A DNA stretch of 64,000 nt from an uncultured Draconibacterium sp. (GTDB taxonomy: Bacteria > Bacteroidota > Bacteroidia > Bacteroidales > Prolixibacteraceae), in contig NZ_OY782038.1 in NCBI RefSeq assembly GCF_963677575.1, forward strand, positions 4,529,501 through 4,593,500, given 5' to 3'. Of this stretch, positions 7,376 to 15,647 are shown one piece after another. The translations under genes and the position numbers were made by a program. Under the pieces are notes generated by a model. That model had not been told where the DNA came from. It ran no database searches and was given only the letters and a program-made list of their open reading frames with translations. The first letter of the stretch is position 1. Each line of letters opens with the position of its first letter.

Positions 7376-9532
7376 CTATTCTTCTTCCTGCTCAGCTTCG
7401 TAGGCTTTCAGTAGTTCGTCCTGTACGTCGCTAGGTACTTTTTCGTATCCGTCGAAACTCATACTGAATACACCTCTACCACCTGTAATCGAACTCAGTG
7501 CAGTGGTATATTTGTACATTTCTTTTTGCGGTACTTTGGCAGTAATTTTTTCCATGCCTTTTTCCGAGCCCATTCCCATAATCATGGCGCGGCGTCCCTG
7601 CAAGTCGCTCATTGCATCACCCATTCGGTCTGACGGTACCCAAACGTCGAGATTAAGGATCGGTTCAAGAATTTTAGGACCGGCATTTTTAAAGGCCATG
7701 CTAAAGGCATTTCGTCCGGCTAGTTTAAACGAAATTTCGTTCGAGTCAACCGGGTGCATTTTACCGTCGTAAACATAAACGATAATATCGCGGGCATATG
7801 AACCGGTAAGCGGACCTTCCTCAATTTTTTCCATAATTCCTTTCAGAATAGCCGGTAAAAAACGGGCATCAATCGATCCGCCAACAATACTGTTTACAAA
7901 GATCAGTTTACCGCCCCATTCCAGTTTGTGTTCTTCAACGGCACGCACCGAAATCTTCTGCTCCTTATCGCCAAACTTGAACATCTTTTTAGGTTCAGCA
8001 CCTTCTTCGTAGGGCTCAATAATCATGTGTACCTCGCCAAACTGTCCGGCACCACCCGATTGTTTTTTATGGCGGTAATCCGCTTGAGCAGGTTTGGTAA
8101 TGGTTTCGCGATACGGAATTTTTGGCTTCAAATATTCCACATCCACCTTGTGTACGTTGTCGAAATACCATTTTAATACGTTAAGGTGGTATTCGCCCTG
8201 TCCGTGTATCAATTGTTGTTTTAATTCTTTCGAGTATTCAATTACGTAAGTTGGATCTTCGTATTTGATCTTGCTTAAAATTTCGCCTACTTTTTCGTCG
8301 TCAGAATCGGCAACAGCTTTAGCAGCTACAGTATGGCGTGGCGTTGGAAATTCTATCGGTGCAAATGCCGTTCCAACTTCTTTGGCCGACAATGTTTGGT
8401 TAAAGCGTGTTTCTTTCAGTTTAACGGTACAACCCAGGTCGCCTGCATGAAGCTCGTCCACTTTTTCGCGGCTTTTACCATCGGGTACAAACACCTGCGA
8501 TAAACGCTCTTTATTTCCTGTTTTCGAGTTGATGAGGTCTAAACCTTCTTTTACAACCCCCGACATTACTTTAAAATAAGTGATCTCGCCAACGTGTGGC
8601 TCAACAGCAGTTTTAAAAACAAAAAGGCTTGGCGGTTGCGAAGCATCCATTGTTACTTCTTTACCGGCAACGATTGTACCCATTTTCTTTTCTTTTGGTG
8701 CCGGAGCAATGTTGGTAATAAATTCCATTAAACGGCCAACACCTATACTTTTCTTCGCACAGGTACAGAATACCGGGGAAAGTGTAAGATCAAGCATTCC
8801 GAGCTTGATACCTTTGCGCATTTCGTCTTCGGTAAGTGTGCCTTTATCAAAATACAGCTCCATTAAAGCTTCTTCGTTTTCGGCAGCTTTTTCAACCAGT
8901 TCGTTATGCAGTTCGTTTGCCTTTTCCAGCTCCGATTCCGGGATGTCTGAAATTTCAGGTTTACCGCTTTCGTCTTTATAGGTGTACATTTTCATTTTAA
9001 GTACATCGATAATAGCTGAAAAACCAGTTCCTGCATCAACAGGGTACTGAACGATGGTGGTTTTATTGCCAAAGGCAGTTTTGCACTGTTCAAGCGTGCT
9101 TTCGTAATTCGAATTTTCGTGATCGAGTTGATTGAAAACCACAATAAGTGGAGTGTGTGCATGGTCGGCATGACGGGCTGCGGCTTCGGTACCGGCCTCA
9201 ACACCGTTTGATGCATTAATCGTTAACAAACCAAGCGCTGTAACACTTAACGACGAAACAACACCTCCGCAAAGATCGTCCATCCCCGGGGTGTCCATTA
9301 TATTTATTTTCTTTCCGTTGTATTCGGTGTGCATCAGGGTTGAAAAAACAGAATTGCCATAATCCTGCTCAATTGGGTTGTAATCGGATACTGTATTCTT
9401 TGAACCAACATCACCTTTACGTTTAATAACTCCACCCTCGAACAGCATAGCTTCTGCAAGGGTGGTTTTCCCACTGCCGGCATTACCAACTAAAGCAATG
9501 TTCCGAACTTCATCGGTTTTGTAAACTTTCAT
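7376..9532 (-). CDS. fusA2: EF-G2, elongation factor G paralogue lacking GTPase residues
   Basis: A 718-residue translocase-like GTPase with all five EF-G domains by length. The P-loop is intact (GNAGSGKT, 16-23). The switch II box reads DTPGM (80-84), so the catalytic histidine of DTPGH is Met84. The switch I RGITI sequence is absent (EQDYGNSV instead), and the G4 box is NQLD (134-137) instead of NKxD. The second EF-G in this window (35348-37462) has all canonical boxes. Known for the family: in Bacteroides thetaiotaomicron an EF-G paralogue without GTPase activity supports slow translation in starvation and gut colonisation. Orthology to it is my inference. The gene has its own promoter and terminator. 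Confidence 0.9.
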   Translation of the reverse strand: MKVYKTDEVRNIALVGNAGSGKTTLAEAMLFEGGVIKRKGDVGSKNTVSDYNPIEQDYGNSVFSTLMHTEYNGKKINIMDTPGMDDLCGGVVSSLSVTALGLLTINASNGVEAGTEAAARHADHAHTPLIVVFNQLDHENSNYESTLEQCKTAFGNKTTIVQYPVDAGTGFSAIIDVLKMKMYTYKDESGKPEISDIPESELEKANELHNELVEKAAENEEALMELYFDKGTLTEDEMRKGIKLGMLDLTLSPVFCTCAKKSIGVGRLMEFITNIAPAPKEKKMGTIVAGKEVTMDASQPPSLFVFKTAVEPHVGEITYFKVMSGVVKEGLDLINSKTGNKERLSQVFVPDGKSREKVDELHAGDLGCTVKLKETRFNQTLSAKEVGTAFAPIEFPTPRHTVAAKAVADSDDEKVGEILSKIKYEDPTYVIEYSKELKQQLIHGQGEYHLNVLKWYFDNVHKVDVEYLKPKIPYRETITKPAQADYRHKKQSGGAGQFGEVHMIIEPYEEGAEPKKMFKFGDKEQKISVRAVEEHKLEWGGKLIFVNSIVGGSIDARFLPAILKGIMEKIEEGPLTGSYARDIIVYVYDGKMHPVDSNEISFKLAGRNAFSMAFKNAGPKILEPILNLDVWVPSDRMGDAMSDLQGRRAMIMGMGSEKGMEKITAKVPQKEMYKYTTALSSITGGRGVFSMSFDGYEKVPSDVQDELLKAYEAEQEEE

Positions 9533-9594
9533 AGTATATAAGTTTTATTGATTTATTTATACTCGTTTTCTTCATCATTTTGAAGCGAGGTCAT

Positions 9595-9624
9595 CAAAAA
9601 TAGTAATAATTTATTAACAATCAA
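9595..9624 (-). promoter_or_regulatory. EF-G2 promoter
   Basis: On the minus strand TTG (9622-9624), a 19-base spacer and TATTTTTG (9595-9602) match the Bacteroidota -33/-7 consensus. The predicted transcript would have a leader of about 55 bases before the ATG at 9532. The rest of 9625-9888 shows no gene, only AT-rich DNA. Confidence 0.65.
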
Positions 9625-9888
9625 GAGGTAGAAATCAGGTGGAAAAGATATAATATCCGGCCTCTGTTTTTGGTGCAAGTTAATGTGCAATCCAACAGCT
9701 TTTTAGGTGCTTTTGTTAATAATTGTTATAGTCTGAAATCATTATAAATAAGGGGTTCGGGGAATATATCAGAATAGCATAACAATTATATCAATTAAAA
9801 AACATATGTCCTGAAACAGGCCATTTCAGCGCCCTTTCGCTTTGTTAATTTATTTGGAACAAATAAAAATAAGTGATTAAAATTCTTT

Positions 9889-9915
9889 TTTGTCTGAAAT
9901 TTTCATTTACATTTG
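9889..9915 (+). promoter_or_regulatory. Promoter of the sulfite-assimilation operon
   Basis: TTTG (9889-9892) and TACATTTG (9908-9915) match the Bacteroidota -33 and -7 boxes, with a 15-base spacer that is somewhat short. Transcription would begin near 9921, about 35 bases before the leader ORF. Confidence 0.6.
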
Positions 9916-9920
9916 CGGTG

Positions 9921-9936
9921 TGTGACAAAGGTCACA
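9921..9936. promoter_or_regulatory. Perfect palindrome TGTGA-N6-TCACA at the predicted transcription start
   Basis: TGTGACAAAGGTCACA is a perfect 6-bp inverted repeat with a 4-base centre and fits the half-sites of CRP/FNR-family regulators exactly. It covers about +1 to +16 of the predicted transcript, a position that would suit repression. Alternatively it forms a 5' hairpin in the mRNA. No CRP-family gene is present in the window, so the regulator is unknown. Confidence 0.5.
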
Positions 9937-9956
9937 TAAGAACAATTTTAAAAACA

Positions 9957-10046
9957 ATGGTGAATAGTATCTCTAAAATAACAATGATGGAAATGACATG
10001 TATGATGTGTATGTGTTGTGACGATATTGTTGTGCAGAGGAACTGA
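9957..10046 (+). CDS. Cys/Met-rich leader peptide (29 aa) of the sulfite operon
   Basis: An ATG-started 29-codon ORF ending in TGA. Its core reads MMEMTCMMCMCCDD, with Cys at positions 15, 18, 20 and 21 and seven Met in all. It lies between the operon promoter and an intrinsic terminator, followed by genes that supply sulfide for cysteine and methionine. The last coding bases (10032-10041) can pair with the 5' arm of that terminator, as expected for ribosome-controlled attenuation. No export signal is present. A metal-binding micropeptide is the alternative. Existence of the ORF and hairpin is seen; the regulatory role is inference. Confidence 0.72.
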   Translation: MVNSISKITMMEMTCMMCMCCDDIVVQRN

Positions 10047-10078
10047 CCATAGATTGAAAATATTACTCGATTTGAAAG

Positions 10079-10111
10079 GCTCTTCTGTATTTGCAGAAGA
10101 GCTTTTTTTTT
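10079..10111 (+). terminator. Attenuator terminator hairpin
   Basis: GCTCTTCTG (10079-10087), loop TATTTG, CAGAAGAGC (10094-10102), then nine T (10103-10111): a textbook intrinsic terminator. It lies 33 bases after the leader-peptide stop and 40 bases before the first structural gene. The 5' arm (10081-10090) can instead pair with 10032-10041 over 10 positions including three G-U pairs, giving a mutually exclusive antiterminator. Confidence 0.82.
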
Positions 10112-10150
10112 GAGTATGAATAAGATGATAGATTGAGATTTTAAACAGGA

Positions 10151-10411
10151 ATGTGGCGTATGGCAAGAGAAAATGGAAATACAGTTGAAAGGAAACGAAG
10201 AAGTATCGTAAAAACGATTTCCTGGCGTACTATCGGAACCATCGATACTATTTTTATTTCGTGGTTAGTGGTGGGCGATATAAATTTTGCGGTAACCATT
10301 GGCGGCGTTGAGTTGTTTACAAAAATGACTTTATACTTTTTTCACGAGCGAGCCTGGAACAAAATCAACTTCGGAAGGGTTAAACATACACCAATTGAAT
10401 ACGAAATTTAA
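10151..10411 (+). CDS. DUF2061 small membrane protein
   Basis: An 86-residue protein with the DUF2061 pattern: a basic N-terminus (ERKRRSIVKTISWRTIGTIDT), a hydrophobic helix (IFISWLVVGDINFAVTIGGVEL), and the C-terminal FHERAWNKINFGR signature. The family often sits in or is fused to sulfate-assimilation genes, but its molecular role is not known to me. It is the first gene after the attenuator and 5 bases ahead of the precorrin-2 dehydrogenase gene. A second ATG at 10160 (MARENG) is an equally possible start. Confidence 0.85.
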   Translation: MWRMARENGNTVERKRRSIVKTISWRTIGTIDTIFISWLVVGDINFAVTIGGVELFTKMTLYFFHERAWNKINFGRVKHTPIEYEI

Positions 10412-10416
10412 ACAGC

Positions 10417-10869
10417 ATGGCAGACCAAAATTTTTTACCGATTGCAATTGATATTGCCAACCAGAAAATACTGATCGTTGGTGGCGGACAAAGTGCTTAC
10501 AGTAAGCTCAGGATTTTGCAGCGCCACAATGCCGAGGTTGAAATACTGGCCATTGATGTATGCGACGAAATAAAAAACAGCGGGGTGAAATACATTGAAG
10601 CACCGTACCACAAAAAATATTTAAAAGACTATTTAATGCTTTATTCCTGCTCGAATAACGCCGAGCAGGACAGGCAGATAGAAAAAGACTGTCGCGAAGA
10701 AAAGGTATTAGTTAATATTCACGATAAACCATCTCGCTGTCAGTTTGTTTCTCCTGCTATCTACCGGCATGGAAACATTTCGGTGGCAGTAAGCTCGAAT
10801 GGCGAGAATGTTTATGAATCGATAAGAATAAGAAATTTAATAAAAGATAAGTTGCAACTTGAAGATTGA
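10417..10869 (+). CDS. Precorrin-2 dehydrogenase / sirohydrochlorin ferrochelatase (siroheme synthase N-terminal type)
   Basis: A 150-residue NAD-dependent enzyme that oxidises precorrin-2 to sirohydrochlorin and probably inserts iron. It matches the N-terminal half of CysG and yeast Met8. The Rossmann motif VGGGQSAYSKLRIL starts near residue 21, and the CysG-like segment CQFVSPAIYRHGNISVAVSSNG lies near 108-129. The methyltransferase half is absent; that activity is supplied by the cobA gene at the end of the same cluster. This links siroheme synthesis to the siroheme-dependent CysI downstream. Confidence 0.88.
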   Translation: MADQNFLPIAIDIANQKILIVGGGQSAYSKLRILQRHNAEVEILAIDVCDEIKNSGVKYIEAPYHKKYLKDYLMLYSCSNNAEQDRQIEKDCREEKVLVNIHDKPSRCQFVSPAIYRHGNISVAVSSNGENVYESIRIRNLIKDKLQLED

Positions 10870-10910
10870 GTTGGATACGTTCAATTCGGTCTCGTAATTA
10901 AAAATCAAAA

Positions 10911-12731
10911 ATGAGTTTAAAGACAAATCCATTAAATGATGCACAGTTAAGTGCTTTAAGCCAGTTGGTTGAAGGCTTGAATAAAGAGCAAGCTGTATGG
11001 TTAAATGGTTATTTTGAAGGGCGATTGGCAGCCCTTGGGGGAGTTGAAGTGCCGGCTGTTACAGGAACAAATGTTAACACTGCAGCAGCAGCTCCGACAC
11101 CACAAAGTGCGATTAAGCTTACCATTTTGTATGGTACCGAAACAGGGCACTCGCAGGGGCTGGCTGAAAAATTAGGAGAGAAGGCTTCGTTTAAAGGAAT
11201 TGACGCCCAGGTTTTGAGTTTGTACGATTACAATTACAAAAAGCTGAATGAAGAAGATAACGTGGCGATAATTGTTAGTACGCATGGCGAGGGCGATCCG
11301 CCTGATATGGCTGAAGATTTTCACAAATATGTAACCGGGCCGCGTGCTCCTCAGCTTAACGGAGTGAATTACTCGGTGCTGGCACTGGGCGACAAAACCT
11401 ACAAGCATTTCTGTAAAACCGGCGAAGAAATTGATGAGGCATTAAAAAGCCTTGGTGGTTACCGTGTTACGCAGGCCGTAAAATGCGATGTAGATTACGA
11501 GCAGCCATCAGAAACATGGATGAACCTCTTTTTGTTGAATCTTGCACCGGCTGAAACTCTGGAGCCAGAGGTTGCGAGTGTGCCATCGGTATCTTCAACA
11601 GGAGCAGGAGGATTTGGAGAGGAATTCTCGAAATCAAATCCATACATGGCTACAGTGTTGGAGAAAGTCAGAATTACCGGAAACGATTCAGACAAGGAGG
11701 TTTACCATGTTGAACTTTCGCTGGAAGGATCGGGATTGGAATATGAGCCGGGCGATTCGCTGGGGATTTTTACAAAAAACCCTGAAGCGCTGGTTGAAGA
11801 TATTCTTGCTTTTACAGGTTTCGACCCGGAGCAGAAAGTTGATGTTGGTGAAGAAGAGATGAGCATAAAAGAAGCCTTATCGCATCATCTTGAAATTACA
11901 ATGCTGACATTCGATCTGCTGAAAAAATACCAGGAGAAAACAAAGAATGCAGAACTGGCCAAACTACTTGCCGACGATGAGGCACTTGACGAATATTTAT
12001 ATGGTCACGATGTGCTTGATCTGTTGGAAGACTTCCCATATGAGTGGAACGCGCATAAACTGGTAGAAGTTTTACGCCCGATCCCGCCACGTCTGTATTC
12101 CATTTCATCGAGCATGGAGAGTGTTGGTGAAGAAGTTCATGTAACAGTTTCGGTTGTTCGTTACGAGCGAAAGAACCGCAAACGCAACGGCGCATGTTCG
12201 TCGCACCTGGCGGATAGTATTGAGATCGATGAGCAGGTTCCGGTTTATATCGACAAAAATCCGTCGTTTAAATTGCCGGCCAACGGTTCAAAAATTATCA
12301 TGGTTGGTGCCGGAACTGGTGTAGCTCCGTATCGGGCATTTATGCAGCATCGCGAGAGTTTGGGCATTAAAGGCGAGTCGTGGTTGTTCTTTGGCGACCG
12401 TCGATTCAGCTCCGATTTCCTGTACCAAACCGAGTGGAAAAAGCTGGTAAAGAACGAAATACTAACCAAAATAGATGTAGCTTTTAGTCGCGACCAGGAA
12501 GAAAAAGTTTACGTGCAACACAAGCTAAAAGAACAGCAAAAAGAGGTGTTCGATTGGCTGGAAAACGGTGCCCACTTGTATTTGTGCGGCGATATGAAAT
12601 ACATGGCTAAAGATGTAAATAAGGCTTTGCTTGATATCATTCAGACTCAGGGTGGTATCAGCGAGGAACAAGCCGAAAAATATGTGAAAAATTTGAAGCG
12701 TGAAAAACGTTTCCAAACCGATGTTTATTAG
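10911..12731 (+). CDS. cysJ: Sulfite reductase flavoprotein (NADPH:sulfite reductase alpha chain)
   Basis: A 606-residue diflavin reductase passing electrons from NADPH to the sulfite reductase hemoprotein. In order: an N-terminal linker, an FMN flavodoxin domain (TILYGTETGHSQGLAEKLG, about 72-90), an FAD domain with the RLYSISSS box, and an NADPH domain with GAGTGVAPYRAFMQHR and a C-terminal YLCGDMKYMAKDV. Length is the same as in enterobacteria. It lies 41 bases after the precorrin-2 dehydrogenase gene. Confidence 0.95.
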   Translation: MSLKTNPLNDAQLSALSQLVEGLNKEQAVWLNGYFEGRLAALGGVEVPAVTGTNVNTAAAAPTPQSAIKLTILYGTETGHSQGLAEKLGEKASFKGIDAQVLSLYDYNYKKLNEEDNVAIIVSTHGEGDPPDMAEDFHKYVTGPRAPQLNGVNYSVLALGDKTYKHFCKTGEEIDEALKSLGGYRVTQAVKCDVDYEQPSETWMNLFLLNLAPAETLEPEVASVPSVSSTGAGGFGEEFSKSNPYMATVLEKVRITGNDSDKEVYHVELSLEGSGLEYEPGDSLGIFTKNPEALVEDILAFTGFDPEQKVDVGEEEMSIKEALSHHLEITMLTFDLLKKYQEKTKNAELAKLLADDEALDEYLYGHDVLDLLEDFPYEWNAHKLVEVLRPIPPRLYSISSSMESVGEEVHVTVSVVRYERKNRKRNGACSSHLADSIEIDEQVPVYIDKNPSFKLPANGSKIIMVGAGTGVAPYRAFMQHRESLGIKGESWLFFGDRRFSSDFLYQTEWKKLVKNEILTKIDVAFSRDQEEKVYVQHKLKEQQKEVFDWLENGAHLYLCGDMKYMAKDVNKALLDIIQTQGGISEEQAEKYVKNLKREKRFQTDVY

Positions 12732-12782
12732 TGAGACTCAGCTTTTAAAAGAGAAACACATTAAGAGTTGATAGACGAATTA

Positions 12783-12855
12783 ATCCCGAGAATGAAGTTC
12801 GTCGGGATAAATAAAATAGTGGGAGCGACTGCAACTACCTTCATGTAGTCGCTCC
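12783..12855. repeat. Two hairpins in the cysJ-cysI gap
   Basis: First hairpin: ATCCCGA (12783-12789) / TCGGGAT (12802-12808). Second: GGAGCGACT (12822-12830) / AGTCGCTCC (12847-12855), with extra pairing ACTAC/GTAGT inside. Neither has a T tract, so these are more likely mRNA-processing or repeat-family hairpins than terminators. They could set different CysJ and CysI levels. Confidence 0.6.
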
Positions 12856-12876
12856 TGAAAATATAACCCAAAAATT

Positions 12877-14577
12877 ATGAGTGACAATATTAACTGGAAA
12901 GAGCTTTCAGAGGTTGAAAAGCTCAAGCATGAAAGTAACTACTTACGAGGAACTTTACCCGAAAGTCTGGCCGACCCGATAACAGGGGCCATCTCGCAGG
13001 GCGACACGCAAATTTCGAAATTTCACGGTATCTACCAGCAGTGGGATCGCGATGTTGACAAAGAACGAAAGCGGCAAAAGCTGGAACCGGCCTTTTCATT
13101 TCTGATCCGACTACGTATGCCCGGCGGAAAATTCACGCCGCAGCAGTGGCTGGCAATGGACGAACTTTCGGACAAATATGCCAACGGAACTTTAAAATTA
13201 ACTACGCGTCAAACCTTTCAGTTGCATGGTGTGCTGAAAAGAAATCTGAAGGCAACCATTAAAGAAATGAACGACAGTCTGATGGATGCCATTGCAGCTT
13301 GCGGCGACGTAAACCGTAATGTGATGAGCCATGCCAATCCGGCGCAGTCGCCGTTTCATGCTGAGGTGATTGATACAGCTAAAAAGATCAGTGAGCATCT
13401 TTTGCCAAAAACTACTGCTTATCACGAAATCTGGCTGGATAAAAAGCTGGTTGCCGACAGTAAAGAGGAGGTGGAGCCATTGTATGGTAATCGTTACCTG
13501 CCACGTAAATTTAAAATCGGAATTGTAATTCCACCACATAACGATTGCGATGTTTTTTCGCAGGATCTGGGCTTTATTGCCATTATTGAAAACGATAAAA
13601 TTGTTGGCTACAATGTTGCCGTGGGCGGTGGTTTGGGCACCACTTTTGGTAAGCCCGAAACTTATCCGAGAACCGGAACTGTAATTGGTTTTTGTACACC
13701 CGATCAGATTATTGATGTAGCCGAAAAGGTAGTACTCGTGCAACGTGATAACGGCAATCGCAAAGACAGGAAACAAGCCCGTTTGAAATATACCATAGAC
13801 AGGATGGGTGTGGAAGAATTCGTAGCAGAACTGACAAAATATTTGGGCTATGAGTTGGAACCGGAACGTGAATATTCTTTAGACCGGAACGGCGATGATT
13901 TTGGCTGGATAAAAGGCAGCGATAAAAAGTGGCACCTCACTTATTTTGTTGAAGGCGGTCGTGTGCTCGATCGGGGTGAATACAAGCTAAAAACTGCCCT
14001 TCGTGAGATATCAAAAGTGATTGACGGTGATATTATTCTAACCGGAAATCAGAATCTGATCATTTCGGGAGTGAGCACAAAAGTGAAAAACCAGGTTGAT
14101 GCATTGCTAAAAACTTATGGGGTGTCTCCTGAAGATATCTCCGGATTGCGAAAGAATTCGATAGCTTGTGTTGCTTTGCCAACTTGTCCGCTGGCTTTTG
14201 CCGAGGCCGAACGTTACCTGCCAGATTTAGTGTCGAAAATTGAAACAATTCTGAATGAACACGAGTTGGGCAAAGAAGAAATCGTAATCCGCATGACCGG
14301 TTGCCCAAATGGTTGCGGACGACCGTACCTGGCAGAGATTGGCCTGATTGGTAAATCACCGGGCTACTACAACTTATACCTTGGTGGAAGTTTTAACGGA
14401 TCGCGTTTGAACACCCTGTATAAACAAACCATCAACGAGGAAGAGATACTGAACGAGCTGCGTCCGATTATTGCTGATTTTGCAACAAACCGCGAAGCCG
14501 GCGAGCATTTTGGCGACTTTGTTATCCGCAAAAGCTACGTGGAGGAAATCAAAGAAGGCCGGGATTTTAAGCACTAA
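12877..14577 (+). CDS. cysI: Assimilatory sulfite reductase hemoprotein (beta chain)
   Basis: A 566-residue siroheme/4Fe-4S enzyme reducing sulfite to sulfide for cysteine synthesis. The four cluster-binding cysteines are all present: Cys431 and Cys437 in CVALPTCPLA, and Cys476 and Cys480 in TGCPNGCGRP. The siroheme-binding Arg-rich segment TTRQTFQLHG lies near 107-116. Length and cysteine positions are almost those of E. coli CysI. It forms the holoenzyme with the cysJ product encoded just upstream, and its cofactor is made by the flanking cobA and precorrin-2 dehydrogenase genes. Confidence 0.96.
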   Translation: MSDNINWKELSEVEKLKHESNYLRGTLPESLADPITGAISQGDTQISKFHGIYQQWDRDVDKERKRQKLEPAFSFLIRLRMPGGKFTPQQWLAMDELSDKYANGTLKLTTRQTFQLHGVLKRNLKATIKEMNDSLMDAIAACGDVNRNVMSHANPAQSPFHAEVIDTAKKISEHLLPKTTAYHEIWLDKKLVADSKEEVEPLYGNRYLPRKFKIGIVIPPHNDCDVFSQDLGFIAIIENDKIVGYNVAVGGGLGTTFGKPETYPRTGTVIGFCTPDQIIDVAEKVVLVQRDNGNRKDRKQARLKYTIDRMGVEEFVAELTKYLGYELEPEREYSLDRNGDDFGWIKGSDKKWHLTYFVEGGRVLDRGEYKLKTALREISKVIDGDIILTGNQNLIISGVSTKVKNQVDALLKTYGVSPEDISGLRKNSIACVALPTCPLAFAEAERYLPDLVSKIETILNEHELGKEEIVIRMTGCPNGCGRPYLAEIGLIGKSPGYYNLYLGGSFNGSRLNTLYKQTINEEEILNELRPIIADFATNREAGEHFGDFVIRKSYVEEIKEGRDFKH

Positions 14578-14646
14578 ATCAGAGGCGAACTGCACATTTA
14601 TATTTTTGTATCGGATTTTAATCCTGTTTCGGCAAGCAAAATGTCA

Positions 14647-14735
14647 TTTCACGCAGATCCCACAGATTTGCGCAGAAAGCTTTCACCCATAAGGGTAAAA
14701 GAAAATCAGCGGTAATCAGCGAAATCTGCGTGAAA
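14647..14735. repeat. Intergenic inverted repeat of the TTTCACGCAGAT type
   Basis: TTTCACGCAGAT (14647-14658) is matched perfectly by ATCTGCGTGAAA (14724-14735). The inner part repeats imperfect versions of the unit (ACAGATTTGCGCAGA, AATCAGCGAAATC). This is the look of a dispersed intergenic repeat seen in many Bacteroidota genomes. It occupies most of the 228-base gap between cysI and the next gene. Confidence 0.65.
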
Positions 14736-14805
14736 AACAATTTTATAAAGAGCGTTTGCTCTTAAAATGATTAAGAGAGAACAATAACTTAAAAAGCAAA
14801 CAAAC

Positions 14806-15645
14806 ATGAGAACAACAGTATCGATATTAGGTTGCGGATGGTTAGGAACAGCGTTGGGGAGATCATTGCTACGGAAAGGCTGGAAAGTTAAAGGTTCGGT
14901 GGCGTCAACGCAAAGTTACAACCGATTGGAGGTAAGTGGAATTAGTGCATTTTATGTGAAAGCCAAAGCGCAATCACTAACGGTGGATTACAATAGCTTT
15001 TTTAATACGGATGTGCTGATCATTTCCATTCCGCCAACACGAACAGATTGTGTTGAGGATTCATTTCCACAAAAGATTGAGCAGATAATTGCCAAAGTAG
15101 AGGAGCTTAACATCAAAAAGGTGTTATTCATTTCTTCAACTTCGGTATACGAATCGAAAAACACAGAAGTAAAAGAAGGTGACGAGGGCACTCCGGAAAA
15201 GGCAAGTGGCCGGGCTTTGTTAAAAGCGGAAAAGCTGTTGCTGAATAATCCGGCATTTCAAACAACGGTAATTCGTTTTGGCGGTTTAATTGGTTACGAC
15301 CGTAATCCCGCACGCTTTGTACAAGGCAAAAATAATCCGGTTTTTGATGCACCTGTAAATCTGATTCACCGCGACGACTGCGTGAATATCATCACTCAAA
15401 TTATTGAAAAAGATATTTGGGGCGAGGTGTTTAATGCATCGAGTCCTGAGCATCCCGGACGAAATGAGTTTTATGCAAAAGCGGCAAAGATCAGTGATCT
15501 GCCAATTCCGGTGTTTTCAAAAGACAAAGGAAGCTATAAAGTGATTAACAGCGATAAACTCATCGAGGCATTGGATTATAAGTTCGTGTATCAAAGTCCG
15601 ATGGACTATTTAAAAGAAGTGGAAGAGTGGGTTTATAGAATTTAG
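14806..15645 (+). CDS. YeeZ-like NAD(P)-dependent epimerase/dehydratase
   Basis: A 279-residue protein of the extended SDR/NAD-dependent epimerase type. It has an N-terminal nucleotide-binding loop (LGCGWLG, about 8-14), a strand ending in LIISIPPTR (about 71-79), and SSTSVYE (about 105-111) where SDR active sites lie. The substrate is unknown. Its stop codon is 2 bases before the cobA ATG, so it is cotranscribed with siroheme genes, but a role in that pathway is only suggested by position. Confidence 0.8.
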   Translation: MRTTVSILGCGWLGTALGRSLLRKGWKVKGSVASTQSYNRLEVSGISAFYVKAKAQSLTVDYNSFFNTDVLIISIPPTRTDCVEDSFPQKIEQIIAKVEELNIKKVLFISSTSVYESKNTEVKEGDEGTPEKASGRALLKAEKLLLNNPAFQTTVIRFGGLIGYDRNPARFVQGKNNPVFDAPVNLIHRDDCVNIITQIIEKDIWGEVFNASSPEHPGRNEFYAKAAKISDLPIPVFSKDKGSYKVINSDKLIEALDYKFVYQSPMDYLKEVEEWVYRI

Positions 15646-15647
15646 TG

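Noticed and set aside
9957..10046. SAM-type riboswitch as the explanation for the cysJ leader
   Set aside because: The leader is short, has no recognisable SAM aptamer, and the Cys-codon ORF plus switching terminator explains it better.
13198..13776. 192-codon open frame on the minus strand inside cysI
   Set aside because: It lies fully within cysI, whose cluster cysteines and length are intact; no family pattern in the antisense frame.
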